Positions 17,164-25,600 of a DNA stretch of 64,000 nt are shown piece by piece. Origin of the DNA: Limibacillus sp. (GTDB taxonomy: Bacteria > Pseudomonadota > Alphaproteobacteria > Kiloniellales > CECT-8803). The stretch spans positions 57,269 to 121,268 of the forward strand of contig JARRJC010000010.1 in assembly GCA_037379885.1 (NCBI GenBank). The letters are read 5' to 3'. A program made the position numbers and the translations under genes. Every line of letters starts with the position of its first letter. The first letter of the stretch is position 1. The notes below the pieces were generated by a model. That model worked only from the letters and a program-made list of their open reading frames with translations, was not told the origin of the DNA and searched no databases.

Positions 17164-18419
17164 TTACCCTCTCCCTTGTCGGCCGGTCCGGCCCGTCGCG
17201 CAGAGAATGCCCTTGCGGCCCGCGTCGCGTCCAGCTTCGCATGCCCGGCGCGCCCAAGCGTTGGCAAACAAAGTGCGGCGACCAGGGGCAACAGAAGCGG
17301 CGGCCCGGGAAAATCCAGAAAGAGCCTCGCCGCGAAGATCCACAGCACCAGCAACGGCAGCATCGCCCTCCACCCCAGGCTTGCCCAGGTCCCCCGAGGC
17401 ACCAGTAGCAACAAGAAGGCGAAGGGCAGGGCCAGGAGCAAGAGGTCGTGGTTCAAGAGGTAGGGGGAGAGGCTGAGCGAGGCAAAGCAGTAGACCGCCA
17501 TGGCTTGAGCGGACCCAGCGCCCTTGACCGCGACGATCCAGACAAGAACCAGCACCCAGAAAGCCGCATGCAGCCAGTGGACGAGGAGCGCGGCTTGGGA
17601 TCCGGCGCCGAGGTCGCGAAGTGCCGCGTAGACGCTCTGGTGGGTCCACTTCCAGGAGCTTCCCAGTGCCAGTTCGGCAGCTTGCGCCGCGGCCTGAAAG
17701 AAGCCGTGCCAGGGCTCCAGGCCCCATAGAAGAAGGCTCGACAGCAAGAGCAGCACCAGGCCCGCGATAAGGCCGCCCAGAGCCTCCCAGCGTCTACCTA
17801 CCAACAGGTAGAGCGGCGCCAAGAGCGCTAGGTGCGGCTTGATGAATGTGAGGGCGAAGAGCAAGCCCGCCCAGCGCGGCGCGCGATCGAGCAGCGCGAA
17901 GCCTCCGGCCAGAAAAAGCAAAAGCAGCGCCGCCGTCTGTCCCATCAAGGCGTTATGGAGTGCTGCGGGAAAGCAGGCGAGGAGCAGCGAGGGACCCCAG
18001 GCGAGCCCCAGCAGCCGCCCCGCGAGGACCGGGATCGCCAGGCTCAAGGCGATCCACAGCCCATAGGCCAATCCGAAGGGCGCCTGCGCGCTTGCCCAGG
18101 CCAGCGGGAAGACCGTCGGCGGATAGAGCCAGAGCAGCTTGAACTCGTAGCCGAGGCGCTCGCTCACCAGGGCGATGAAGCGCGGCGCCTCGTAGAGCAG
18201 GGCTGCGTCGCCGCCGCCGGAAAGGTATCGGCCCGCCACCCAAAAGGCTTGAAAATCGCTGAACACGCCGCTCGCTGCGCCGCCCCAGACCCAGCTCCCA
18301 AAGTAGAGGATGAGCGTTGCCTGCACCAAGGCGATGCCCAGGAGCAGCGGTGCCTTCGCGGTCAGCTGCGCTGTTAGGCCGGAGGATGCCAAAGGACCGG
18401 AGGATGTCTGACTGTCCAA
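17160..18419 (-). CDS. DUF2029/GT87-type membrane glycosyltransferase
   Basis: 419 aa, about ten to twelve membrane segments, matching the DUF2029 family (GT87), whose characterised actinobacterial members are polyprenyl-phosphate-dependent mannosyltransferases. The first extracytoplasmic loop has DFQAFWVAGRYL with the acidic residue typical of the GT-C fold, then LWLYPPTVFPLAW and FIKPHLALLAPLYLL. The substrate is unknown. It is 5' of and overlaps the sapC-like gene. The remainder to 18514 is a short gap before the convergent-strand boundary with the CDF gene upstream. Confidence 0.8.
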   Translation of the reverse strand: MDSQTSSGPLASSGLTAQLTAKAPLLLGIALVQATLILYFGSWVWGGAASGVFSDFQAFWVAGRYLSGGGDAALLYEAPRFIALVSERLGYEFKLLWLYPPTVFPLAWASAQAPFGLAYGLWIALSLAIPVLAGRLLGLAWGPSLLLACFPAALHNALMGQTAALLLLFLAGGFALLDRAPRWAGLLFALTFIKPHLALLAPLYLLVGRRWEALGGLIAGLVLLLLSSLLLWGLEPWHGFFQAAAQAAELALGSSWKWTHQSVYAALRDLGAGSQAALLVHWLHAAFWVLVLVWIVAVKGAGSAQAMAVYCFASLSLSPYLLNHDLLLLALPFAFLLLLVPRGTWASLGWRAMLPLLVLWIFAARLFLDFPGPPLLLPLVAALCLPTLGRAGHAKLDATRAARAFSARRAGPADKGEGK

Positions 18420-18514
18420 AGCGCCGTCCCTGTCTTGGAGGCGGGCAGTCTAACCAGCAAAAGACAATCCACAAAAAGTAAACTTGCGCAATTTGAGCGC
18501 CGGCCCAGCGGCCC

Positions 18515-19447
18515 TTACTCCTGGGCCATCCGTTTATGGTCCGCCTTGGACTGCGCTTCGATGAAGACCCTGCGGACTTCGGGGAACTGGGCTTTGATCT
18601 GCCTCTCAAGCCGGAAGATCGCGGACTCAACCTCGCCGGCGGCAAGCGAGTCCTTGAAATCCAGACTGATGGCGAGCAGCACATCGGCTGGTCCCAAGTG
18701 AAGCGAGCGCAGTTCGTTCAGGTTGATGACGCCTCGTTCGTTGCGCACCATCCTGCGCACGCTCTCCTGCAGACGGGCGCTTGCGGCCTCGCCGATCAGC
18801 AGCCCCTTGCACTCATAGGCGAGCAGCGCGGCGGTGCCCGCCAGGATCAGGCCGATCCCCACCGAGGCGGCGCCGTCCAGCCAGGGCATCTCCAGCGCCT
18901 GGGAAAGCGCGATGCCGACCAGCGCCACGATCAGCCCCGCCATGGCGGCGGAATCCTCGAACAGCACCGTGAAGAGCGTCGGGTCCTTGCTGTCGCGGAC
19001 CGTTTCGATCCAGCCGCGGCTGCCCTTCGTCTTGCGGAACTCCTTCAGGGCCAAGGTCCAGGCGACACCCTCGAAGACGATCGCCGCGCCCAGCACGACG
19101 TAGTTCACGATGGGGCTGGTGATGGGGTGGGGATCCAAAATCTTCAGGACGCCCTCGTAGATCGACACGCCGGCGCCCACCGCGAAGATCAGGATCGCCA
19201 CCACGAAGGCCCAGAAGTAGAGCTCCACGCCGTAGCCGAAGGGATGCCGTTCGTCCGCCGGGCGCTGGGAGCGCTTGATGCCGTATAGCAGGAGACCCTG
19301 GTTGCCGCTGTCGACGAGAGAGTGGATCGCCTCGCTGAGCATGGCCGAGGAGCCGGTGTAGGCGGAGCCCGCGAATTTGGCGGCGGCGATCAGCAGGTTT
19401 CCTGCGAGCGCGGCGTAGATCACCACCTTGGAGCCATGGCTTGCCAT
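18515..19447 (-). CDS. cation diffusion facilitator family metal transporter
   Basis: Proton-coupled exporter of divalent metals, probably Zn, in the inner membrane. 310 aa. Membrane segment 2 contains SEAIHSLVDSGNQG with the His/Asp metal site, followed by HPFGYGVELYFWAFVVA; a C-terminal cytoplasmic domain of about 90 residues starts near LLIGEAASARLQESV. The start at 19447 (ATG) fits the first membrane segment; the frame is open upstream but overlaps the ArsR gene. It is divergent from the ArsR regulator across 81 bp, which may control it. Confidence 0.9.
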   Translation of the reverse strand: MASHGSKVVIYAALAGNLLIAAAKFAGSAYTGSSAMLSEAIHSLVDSGNQGLLLYGIKRSQRPADERHPFGYGVELYFWAFVVAILIFAVGAGVSIYEGVLKILDPHPITSPIVNYVVLGAAIVFEGVAWTLALKEFRKTKGSRGWIETVRDSKDPTLFTVLFEDSAAMAGLIVALVGIALSQALEMPWLDGAASVGIGLILAGTAALLAYECKGLLIGEAASARLQESVRRMVRNERGVINLNELRSLHLGPADVLLAISLDFKDSLAAGEVESAIFRLERQIKAQFPEVRRVFIEAQSKADHKRMAQE

Positions 19448-19528
19448 TTGGGGGTTTGCGTTCCTCTTTTGCCGAAAAAACCCCGGCGGGTCTTGCCCAA
19501 GGGCGCGGGCGAGGCCAGACTTTGGCGC

Positions 19529-19867
19529 ATGGAGATAGAGGACGCAACCAAAGGCTTGGCCGCCTTGTCGCAGGAGACCCGGCTGAGGGTCTTCCGGCTT
19601 CTGGCGCCCGAGGGCACACTGGGCATGCCCGCCGGAGAGATCGCGCGGCGGCTGGGCGTGCGCCCGGCCACGCTGTCCTTCCATCTCTCCCATCTGGAGG
19701 AAGCGGGCCTGCTCCGCTCCCGCCGGGAGAGCCGCAGTATTCTCTACGCCATCAACGTGGAGGGCGTGCGCGCGCTCCTCGGCTACCTGAGCGAGGACTG
19801 CTGCAAAGGCAATCCCGAGCTTTGTCTGCCGCCGGAGGCGGGGGGCCAGCCCGCCAAGACGCGTTGA
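19529..19867 (+). CDS. ArsR/SmtB family regulator
   Basis: Winged-helix metal- or redox-sensing repressor of 112 aa. LSQETRLRVFRLL, then the recognition-helix region LGVRPATLSFHLSHLEEAGLL, then the wing RRESRSILYAI. A cysteine cluster, DCCKGNPELC, sits at residues 89-98 and could bind a metal; the classical alpha3 ELCVCD-type site is absent. The ATG at 19529 is chosen from family length. Divergent from the CDF exporter, which suggests metal control, though arsenic-type regulators with C-terminal CC motifs are an alternative. Confidence 0.88.
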   Translation: MEIEDATKGLAALSQETRLRVFRLLAPEGTLGMPAGEIARRLGVRPATLSFHLSHLEEAGLLRSRRESRSILYAINVEGVRALLGYLSEDCCKGNPELCLPPEAGGQPAKTR

Positions 19868-19943
19868 CCAAGCGGCGATCCAGCCTGACAGGGCGACAAG
19901 CGCCAAACATCGTCACTGAACAAACAGCAGCAAGAGGAAACCC

Positions 19944-20231
19944 ATGAAAGTCATCGTGATCGCAACCCGGGCCGAGCGCCCCTTCTCCGAGTTCGAACCC
20001 CTGATGGACAAGGAGGCCAAGCAGGCCCTGACCTTCATGGCCGAGGATTTCGTGCGCGAAATCTACAGCCGGAAGGACGGCAAGGGCGCCATCCTGATCT
20101 GCGAGGGCGAGAGCGAGGAGGCGGTCATGGAGCGCTTGGGCGGACTGCCGCTGGTGCAGGCCGGGCTTTTGCATCTGGAGCCCTACGGCGTCGGTCCCTA
20201 TCGCGGCATCGTCAACGCCGCCCAGGCCTGA
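19944..20231 (+). CDS. small protein, possible dimeric alpha/beta barrel
   Basis: 95 aa, unknown function. The length and alternating pattern (MKVIVIATRAE, then a helix, AILICEGESEEAVMERLGGLPLV, then LLHLEPYG) resemble YCII or muconolactone-isomerase-like dimeric alpha/beta barrels. The ATG at 19944 follows GAGGAAA. It is 43 bp upstream of the hydroxyacid dehydrogenase on the same strand and probably cotranscribed with it. Confidence 0.7.
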   Translation: MKVIVIATRAERPFSEFEPLMDKEAKQALTFMAEDFVREIYSRKDGKGAILICEGESEEAVMERLGGLPLVQAGLLHLEPYGVGPYRGIVNAAQA

Positions 20232-20274
20232 CGCCGCCCGCCGACAGCAGGAACGCAAGAGAAAGGAACACAGA

Positions 20275-21162
20275 ATGAAGATCGGATTCATCGGCCTTGG
20301 CATCATGGGCAGCCCCATGGCCGGGCATCTCCAGGACGCCGGGTACGAAGTCTGCTCCGTGAAGCACCGTAGCGAGTTGCCGGAGCTGAACACCTCGAAG
20401 GGCCTCAAGGTCTGCTCCAGCGCCAAGGAGGTCGCCGAGGCTTCGGAGGTCATCATCACCATCGTCCCCGACACCCCGGACGTGGAGCGCGTGCTGTTCG
20501 GCGAGGGCGGGGTCGCCGAGGGGCTGTCCGAAGGCAAGACCGTGGTCGACATGTCCTCCATCTCGCCGACCGAAACCAAGGTCTTCGCCGAGCGAATCAA
20601 GAAGCTGGGCTGCGGCTACCTGGATGCGCCCGTCTCGGGCGGTCAGGCGGGTGCTGAGAACGCCGCGCTCACCATCATGGTGGGCGGCGAGGAGGAGACC
20701 TTCGAGAAGATCAAGCCGCTCTTCGAGCTCATGGGCAAGAACATCACCCTGGTCGGCGGCAACGGCGACGGTCAGACCTGCAAGGTCGCCAACCAGATCA
20801 TCGTCGCGCTCAACATCGAGGCTGTCTCCGAGGCTCTGGTCTTCGCCGCCAAGGCGGGCGCCGACCCGGCCAAGGTTCGCCAGGCCCTGATGGGCGGCTT
20901 CGCCTCCTCGAAGATCTTGGAGGCGCACGGAGAGAAGATGCTGAAGCGCGCCTTCACGCCGGGTTTCCGGATCGAGCTGCACCAGAAGGACCTGAACCTG
21001 GCGTTGCAGGCGGCGCGCGACCTGAAGGTCTCCCTTCCCAACACCGCGACGGCGCAGGAACTCTTCAACGCCTGCGCGGCCATGGGCGGCAGTGGCTGGG
21101 ACCATTCCGCGATGGTCAAGGCTTTGGAGAAACTGGCCGAGAAGAAGGTGGCGGAAGACTGA
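20275..21162 (+). CDS. beta-hydroxyacid dehydrogenase, probable 2-hydroxy-3-oxopropionate reductase
   Basis: 295 aa NAD(P)-dependent enzyme of the 3-hydroxyisobutyrate dehydrogenase family. Dinucleotide loop GLGIMGSPMAGHL at residues 7-19, substrate motif LDAPVSGGQAGAENA near 120, and the catalytic Lys in QTCKVANQIIVALN near 169. The motif set is closest to tartronate semialdehyde reductase (GarR/GlxR), part of glyoxylate or glycerate metabolism. The ATG at 20275 follows AGAAAGGAAC. No glyoxylate carboligase or glycerate kinase gene is nearby, so the substrate is inference. Confidence 0.87.
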   Translation: MKIGFIGLGIMGSPMAGHLQDAGYEVCSVKHRSELPELNTSKGLKVCSSAKEVAEASEVIITIVPDTPDVERVLFGEGGVAEGLSEGKTVVDMSSISPTETKVFAERIKKLGCGYLDAPVSGGQAGAENAALTIMVGGEEETFEKIKPLFELMGKNITLVGGNGDGQTCKVANQIIVALNIEAVSEALVFAAKAGADPAKVRQALMGGFASSKILEAHGEKMLKRAFTPGFRIELHQKDLNLALQAARDLKVSLPNTATAQELFNACAAMGGSGWDHSAMVKALEKLAEKKVAED

Positions 21163-21189
21163 CCGCCAGGCTGCCCCGCCCAAGCGGAC

Positions 21190-22083
21190 TCAAGCGGCCG
21201 CGCGCGCCTGCTGATCGAACACCCAGTTCCTGAAGGCGGCGACGCGCGGCCGGTTGGCGGCGGCTTCCGGATAGGTCATGGAGTAGATCACCTTCCCGGG
21301 CGTCTCGACCTCGAAGAGCTTCACGAGATCGCCTGAAGCGAGCTCGCGCTCGATCAGGGCGCCATAGGCCATGGCCACGCCCTGACCTTCCTTCGCCGCG
21401 CGCAGCGTCAGTTCGCAGTGGGGCAGGACAGGTCCCTTGAGGGCGGCGGGTCGCTCGCCCGAAGCGATCTCGAACCATTCCGTCCAGGAGTCGCCGTACT
21501 CGTCGCGGAGGATGCCCCGTTCGGCGAGGGCTTGCGGGCTTTCCGGCCGTCCCTCGCGCGCCAGCCAGTCGGGGCTGCATACCGGAAAGCGCGTGGTGCT
21601 GAGGAAGGGCTCCACCCTGTAGCCCTCGGCGGGCTCGCTGCCGTATTGGATCAGGATGTCGGTGCCGTCATCGGGAAAGGCCAGAGGCGCGTCGTTGGGA
21701 ATGATCTCCAGCACGATGCTCGGGTTGGTCTCGGCGAAGCTGGCCAGACGCGGCAGCAGCCAGCGGCTCGTGAAGGCCGGCGTCGCTCCGATCACCAGAT
21801 TGCCTTCCAGCGTCTCGCCCATCAGTTCCGCCGTGGCGTCCGCCAAACTGTCGAGACAGGCGTGCACCTGCTCGAAGTAGCCGCGGCCCTCCCCGCTCAA
21901 GGTGACGCCGTGGGCAGAGCGCTCGAAAAGGCTCACGCCGAGCAGCTCCTCAAGCCCGCGAATCTGATGGCTGATCGCCGATTGGGTGAGGCAAAGCTCT
22001 TCCGCTGCCTCCTTGAAGCTCTCATGCCGGGCGGCCGCCTCGAAGGCGCGTAGGGCTGGAAAGGGCGGAATTCTGCGTTTCAT
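21190..22083 (-). CDS. LysR family regulator, GcvA-like
   Basis: 297 aa. The N-terminal winged helix is FPALRAFEAAARHESFKEAAEEL then LTQSAISHQIRGLEELLG, the GcvA/AmpR-like subgroup; a periplasmic-binding-like effector domain follows (from about residue 92, ATPAFTSRWLLPRL). The ligand is unknown. Convergent with the reductase gene, and divergent from a membrane-anchored cupin gene across 115 bp, the most likely target besides itself. ATG at 22083. Confidence 0.9.
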   Translation of the reverse strand: MKRRIPPFPALRAFEAAARHESFKEAAEELCLTQSAISHQIRGLEELLGVSLFERSAHGVTLSGEGRGYFEQVHACLDSLADATAELMGETLEGNLVIGATPAFTSRWLLPRLASFAETNPSIVLEIIPNDAPLAFPDDGTDILIQYGSEPAEGYRVEPFLSTTRFPVCSPDWLAREGRPESPQALAERGILRDEYGDSWTEWFEIASGERPAALKGPVLPHCELTLRAAKEGQGVAMAYGALIERELASGDLVKLFEVETPGKVIYSMTYPEAAANRPRVAAFRNWVFDQQARAAA

Positions 22084-22198
22084 GTGAGGTGAAACCGCTT
22101 CATGTCCGGGTGAATTTTAGTCGTTTGCCGCTCCAGTAAAGCAAATCCTAGCCTTCACGTGAATGCCGCGTGTCGCGGCGCCGGAGGAGGAGAAAAAG

Positions 22199-22654
22199 AT
22201 GACCACGTTGGTTGAAAGACATCGCAAGCTTGCATTGGGCGCCGGTTTCGCCGCCGCCTTGGTCGTTGGGGCGGCCATCGGAGGGATCGGCTCGCGCAGT
22301 CTGGCGCAGATGGCCGCTCCCAGTGAGCACAAGGGACTCAGCGTTGAGACCTTGGGCATGGTCTCCGAGGACTCCATGAAGGCGCAGTTGGGGCTGGAAG
22401 GCCATATCCTGCTGCTGCGCGCCATCACCATCGATCCCGGCGGACAGATCGCCAAGCACAGCCACGGCAGCGTGCCCGGCCTCGTAAAGGTGCTGGAAGG
22501 CGAGTGGGTCGAGGGCCGCGATAGCGGGGAGACCATCTATGCAGCCGGGACCAGCGAGGCCCTGGTCGAAGACAAGGACACGACGCACTGGTTCTACAAC
22601 CGCGGCGACGAACCCGCCACCGCCCTGGTCTGCGACATCAAACCGGCGGGGTGA
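22199..22654 (+). CDS. membrane-anchored or exported cupin-domain protein
   Basis: 151 aa. A hydrophobic segment at about residues 12-32 is a signal anchor or signal peptide; the cupin fold follows (ITIDPGGQIAKHSHGSVPGLVKVLEGEW; second motif with KDTTHWFYN), giving HxH and a later His for metal binding. The start at 22199 is set by the strong GGAGGAGG 8 bp before the ATG; an upstream in-frame ATG has none. Substrate unknown. Divergent from the LysR gene. Confidence 0.82.
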   Translation: MTTLVERHRKLALGAGFAAALVVGAAIGGIGSRSLAQMAAPSEHKGLSVETLGMVSEDSMKAQLGLEGHILLLRAITIDPGGQIAKHSHGSVPGLVKVLEGEWVEGRDSGETIYAAGTSEALVEDKDTTHWFYNRGDEPATALVCDIKPAG

Positions 22655-22694
22655 GGGGCAGGCCGCTCGGCAGGGCTCATCGGGGAGGGCTGCG

Positions 22695-25600
22695 TTAGTA
22701 GTCCCACTCGAAATTGATGCCGATGTTCGAGCTGCCCGATTCCTTCAGTTTGCTCTCAACCGAGATGTTGTCGGTGACCCCCAGCTCAACGGAAACGGCG
22801 CCGCTGCGCGGGTCCGCGCCCTGCTCCACGCCGACATAGACGTCATCGGTCAGGTAGCGGCCCGCCTCCACCGTGGGGCCGGCGTCGCCCTGGCCGCCTT
22901 CGACGCGCAGCACATCGACGCCCAGGGTGTTGCGCACCCGGTCCAGGATCCCGACGCCGCCGCCCCGCCCGGTCAACTGCGCCACCGCGCTCGCGATCTG
23001 GACGGCTTCCAGGGCGGAGAGTTCGTCGCCGCTCTTGTTGAAGAGCACCCGCGCCAGGATTTCGTCCTGGGGCAGTTCCGGGACGGAACTCAGCTCGATC
23101 TTGATGTTGTCGCTTGGCCCGGTGATCCTGACCCGCGCCTCGACCGTCTCGGCCTGATGCACCGCCAGCACGTCCAGGACGGGCGGACTGCCCGGGCGGC
23201 TCGGCAGGCGGATCACGCCTTCGGTCAGGGTGAAGCGTTTGCCGATCAGGCTGACCTCCCCGCGCACCACGTTCAGTTGACCCGTGATGGCCGGGCGCGC
23301 CGCGGTGCCCGCGACCTGAACGCCGCCCTGCCATTCCGAATCGAGTCCCCGTCCGCGCACGAAGAGCTGGTTGGGAACCTCGACCGTGATGTCGAGCGCG
23401 ATCTTGTCGAGCGCACCCGGCGCGGGCTCTTTCTCGCTCCGCTCGCTGAGCGCGCCGACCGGCGTCGGGTTCAGGTCCACCACTTCCGGGGGCAGGTCGT
23501 TGGCGAGCGAAATCTCGATCTTCTCGGTCTTGAAGCGGCCCACGATCTCCATGCCGTTGAGGGAGCCCTTGGCCGAGAGGTCGCCGCTGACGTTGGCCTT
23601 CGCCTCGTCTCGGGTCACCACGCGCAGGTTCGCCAGCTTGATCGAGAGGTCGAGGGGAAAGCCGCGCTTCGGGACGACCGCGATGCTGCCCTGGCCCTGG
23701 ATCGAACCACCCAGGCTGTCGTCGCCCGAAAGCTCTGCCACCGTCACCTGCTGTCCGTCGAAGGTTAGGCGCAGTGTCAGGTCTTCCAAGTAGGTTCCCT
23801 GCTCCAGGTGCTCGAAACGCCCGCGGGTCAGAGTGGCCTCGCCGCGCAGGTCCGGCTTGGCCGGGGTGCCGGAGAGCCGTGCGTCCAGCGCGAGATCCCC
23901 CGAGGCGCGGATGTTGGCCGGGACGAAAAGCGCCGCCAGCTGGGTGGCCTGCCCGTTCCAGGTGATGCTGCCGTCCAGCGGCGCGTCGTCTCTGACTTGA
24001 AGCGCAGGCGTGATCAGGTCCAGGCGCCCGGGCAAGCTGACCTCGGCGCGCAGCGGCTGTTCCACTGGGCCCGTGGCGGTCAGGCTGGCGCGGAGCGTCC
24101 TGCCGTCCAGGCGCCCGGTTACATCGGCGTTCAGGGGCGGCAGGTCCTGGCCTTCCGCCAGCCGCAGGCCGGTGAGCGAAAGGTCGATGTCGCCGCTGGC
24201 CGCGCGCCCGCCGGAGAGCGTGACCTTGCCAGAGAGCCGCCCTTCGGGCGCGTCCGCCATGACCAGACCGGCCAGCGCCATCGGCAGGCCGGTGAGCGTT
24301 AGATCGAGGCTGCCGCTCTCCGCGCTTCGCGCCGCGGAGAGCGACAGTTCTCCGTCATCGAGCGCCAGACCGGGAGCCTCCAGCGACAGGGCGCCGCCCT
24401 CCAGCTTGGCGCTGACCGCCCGGCCGAGGCGCAGTTCATGGGCGTCCAGAGTGATCCGCCCACCTTGCTTCACCGTGACGCTCTGAGCCGCAGCATCCAG
24501 ACCCTCGGCGCGGGCGGATAGCGACAGCGTCAGGGGCCGGGCGCGCGCCTGCATCACCAGGTCACCCTCGCCCTCCAGCGTCAGATCGAAAGCCGCCAAC
24601 CCGCCCTTGGCCGTCGCGTCGAGCCGCGCCAGCCTTGCCGGACCGGCAGCCGCGCCGCTGAGGCCAAGGGTGAGATCGAGGAGGGGCTCGCCCAAAAGGT
24701 CCGAGACGCTGCCCCCGAGCCTGGCGCGGCCGATCTTCGTGCCGTCCGGCAGGGAAACGCCGGTGAAGTCTCCGCTCAGCCCGGCGCGGGCGCGGCCCTC
24801 CGGCGCGGAGAGATCGATGTCCAGGCTGCCCTTCGCCTCCAGCCCCGGCAGACCGGCCAGCGCCGCCCAGGGCGCGGGATCGGACAGCGCCAGGGAAACC
24901 CTGCCCAAGGGCAGCGTGGCCCCCTCGGCCAGGCTCAGATCGCCGTCGATCGACGCGCCCGGCAGGGCGAGGGTGAAGCGGCTGGCGGGCGCGGAAAGGC
25001 GTCCGGACAGGGTCCCGGTCAGCCGGCCCTCGCCCGCGGGCGGCTGGGCCAGGACGGGCTCCAGGCGCGTAAGGTCGGACAGCAGTAGGTCGTAATCGCC
25101 CGAAAGCGCTTCGAAAGCGGGATCGAGGGACAGGTTCGCCGACAGCGTCACGCCATCGCCCGTCACGGAGAGATCGGAGAGAGACAGTCCCGCTGCGCCA
25201 AAGGAAAAGGCGGTTTCCAATCTTGGGTCGCCGAGCAGGCTGCGGGCCAGCGGTTCGGCGAGATCCAGTTGCTCCGTGGTCAGAGTGGCGCGGCCCGTGG
25301 CGCTTGGGCCCTTGAGGTCGAGCGATGCCTCGCCCTCCAGCCGCGCGGCGCCGGAAAGCGGACGGCCGGCAAAGCCCGAGAGAGGCTCCAAGGTCGCCAG
25401 CGCCAGATCGAAGGTCAGGTCGGTTGAACCCTGACCATCGAGCGGCAGGCGGCCTGCGGCCCCGGCGGTCATCTCCTGGCCTTCGAGGGTCAGGCTGTCG
25501 AGCGCCAGTTCGCCCGCGTCCAGGTCTAGGCCGCCCCGGAAGGCGAGGCCCGGCGCCGTCCCCGCCAGCCGCCGGGCCAGGGTGGCGACGGCTTCCTCCG

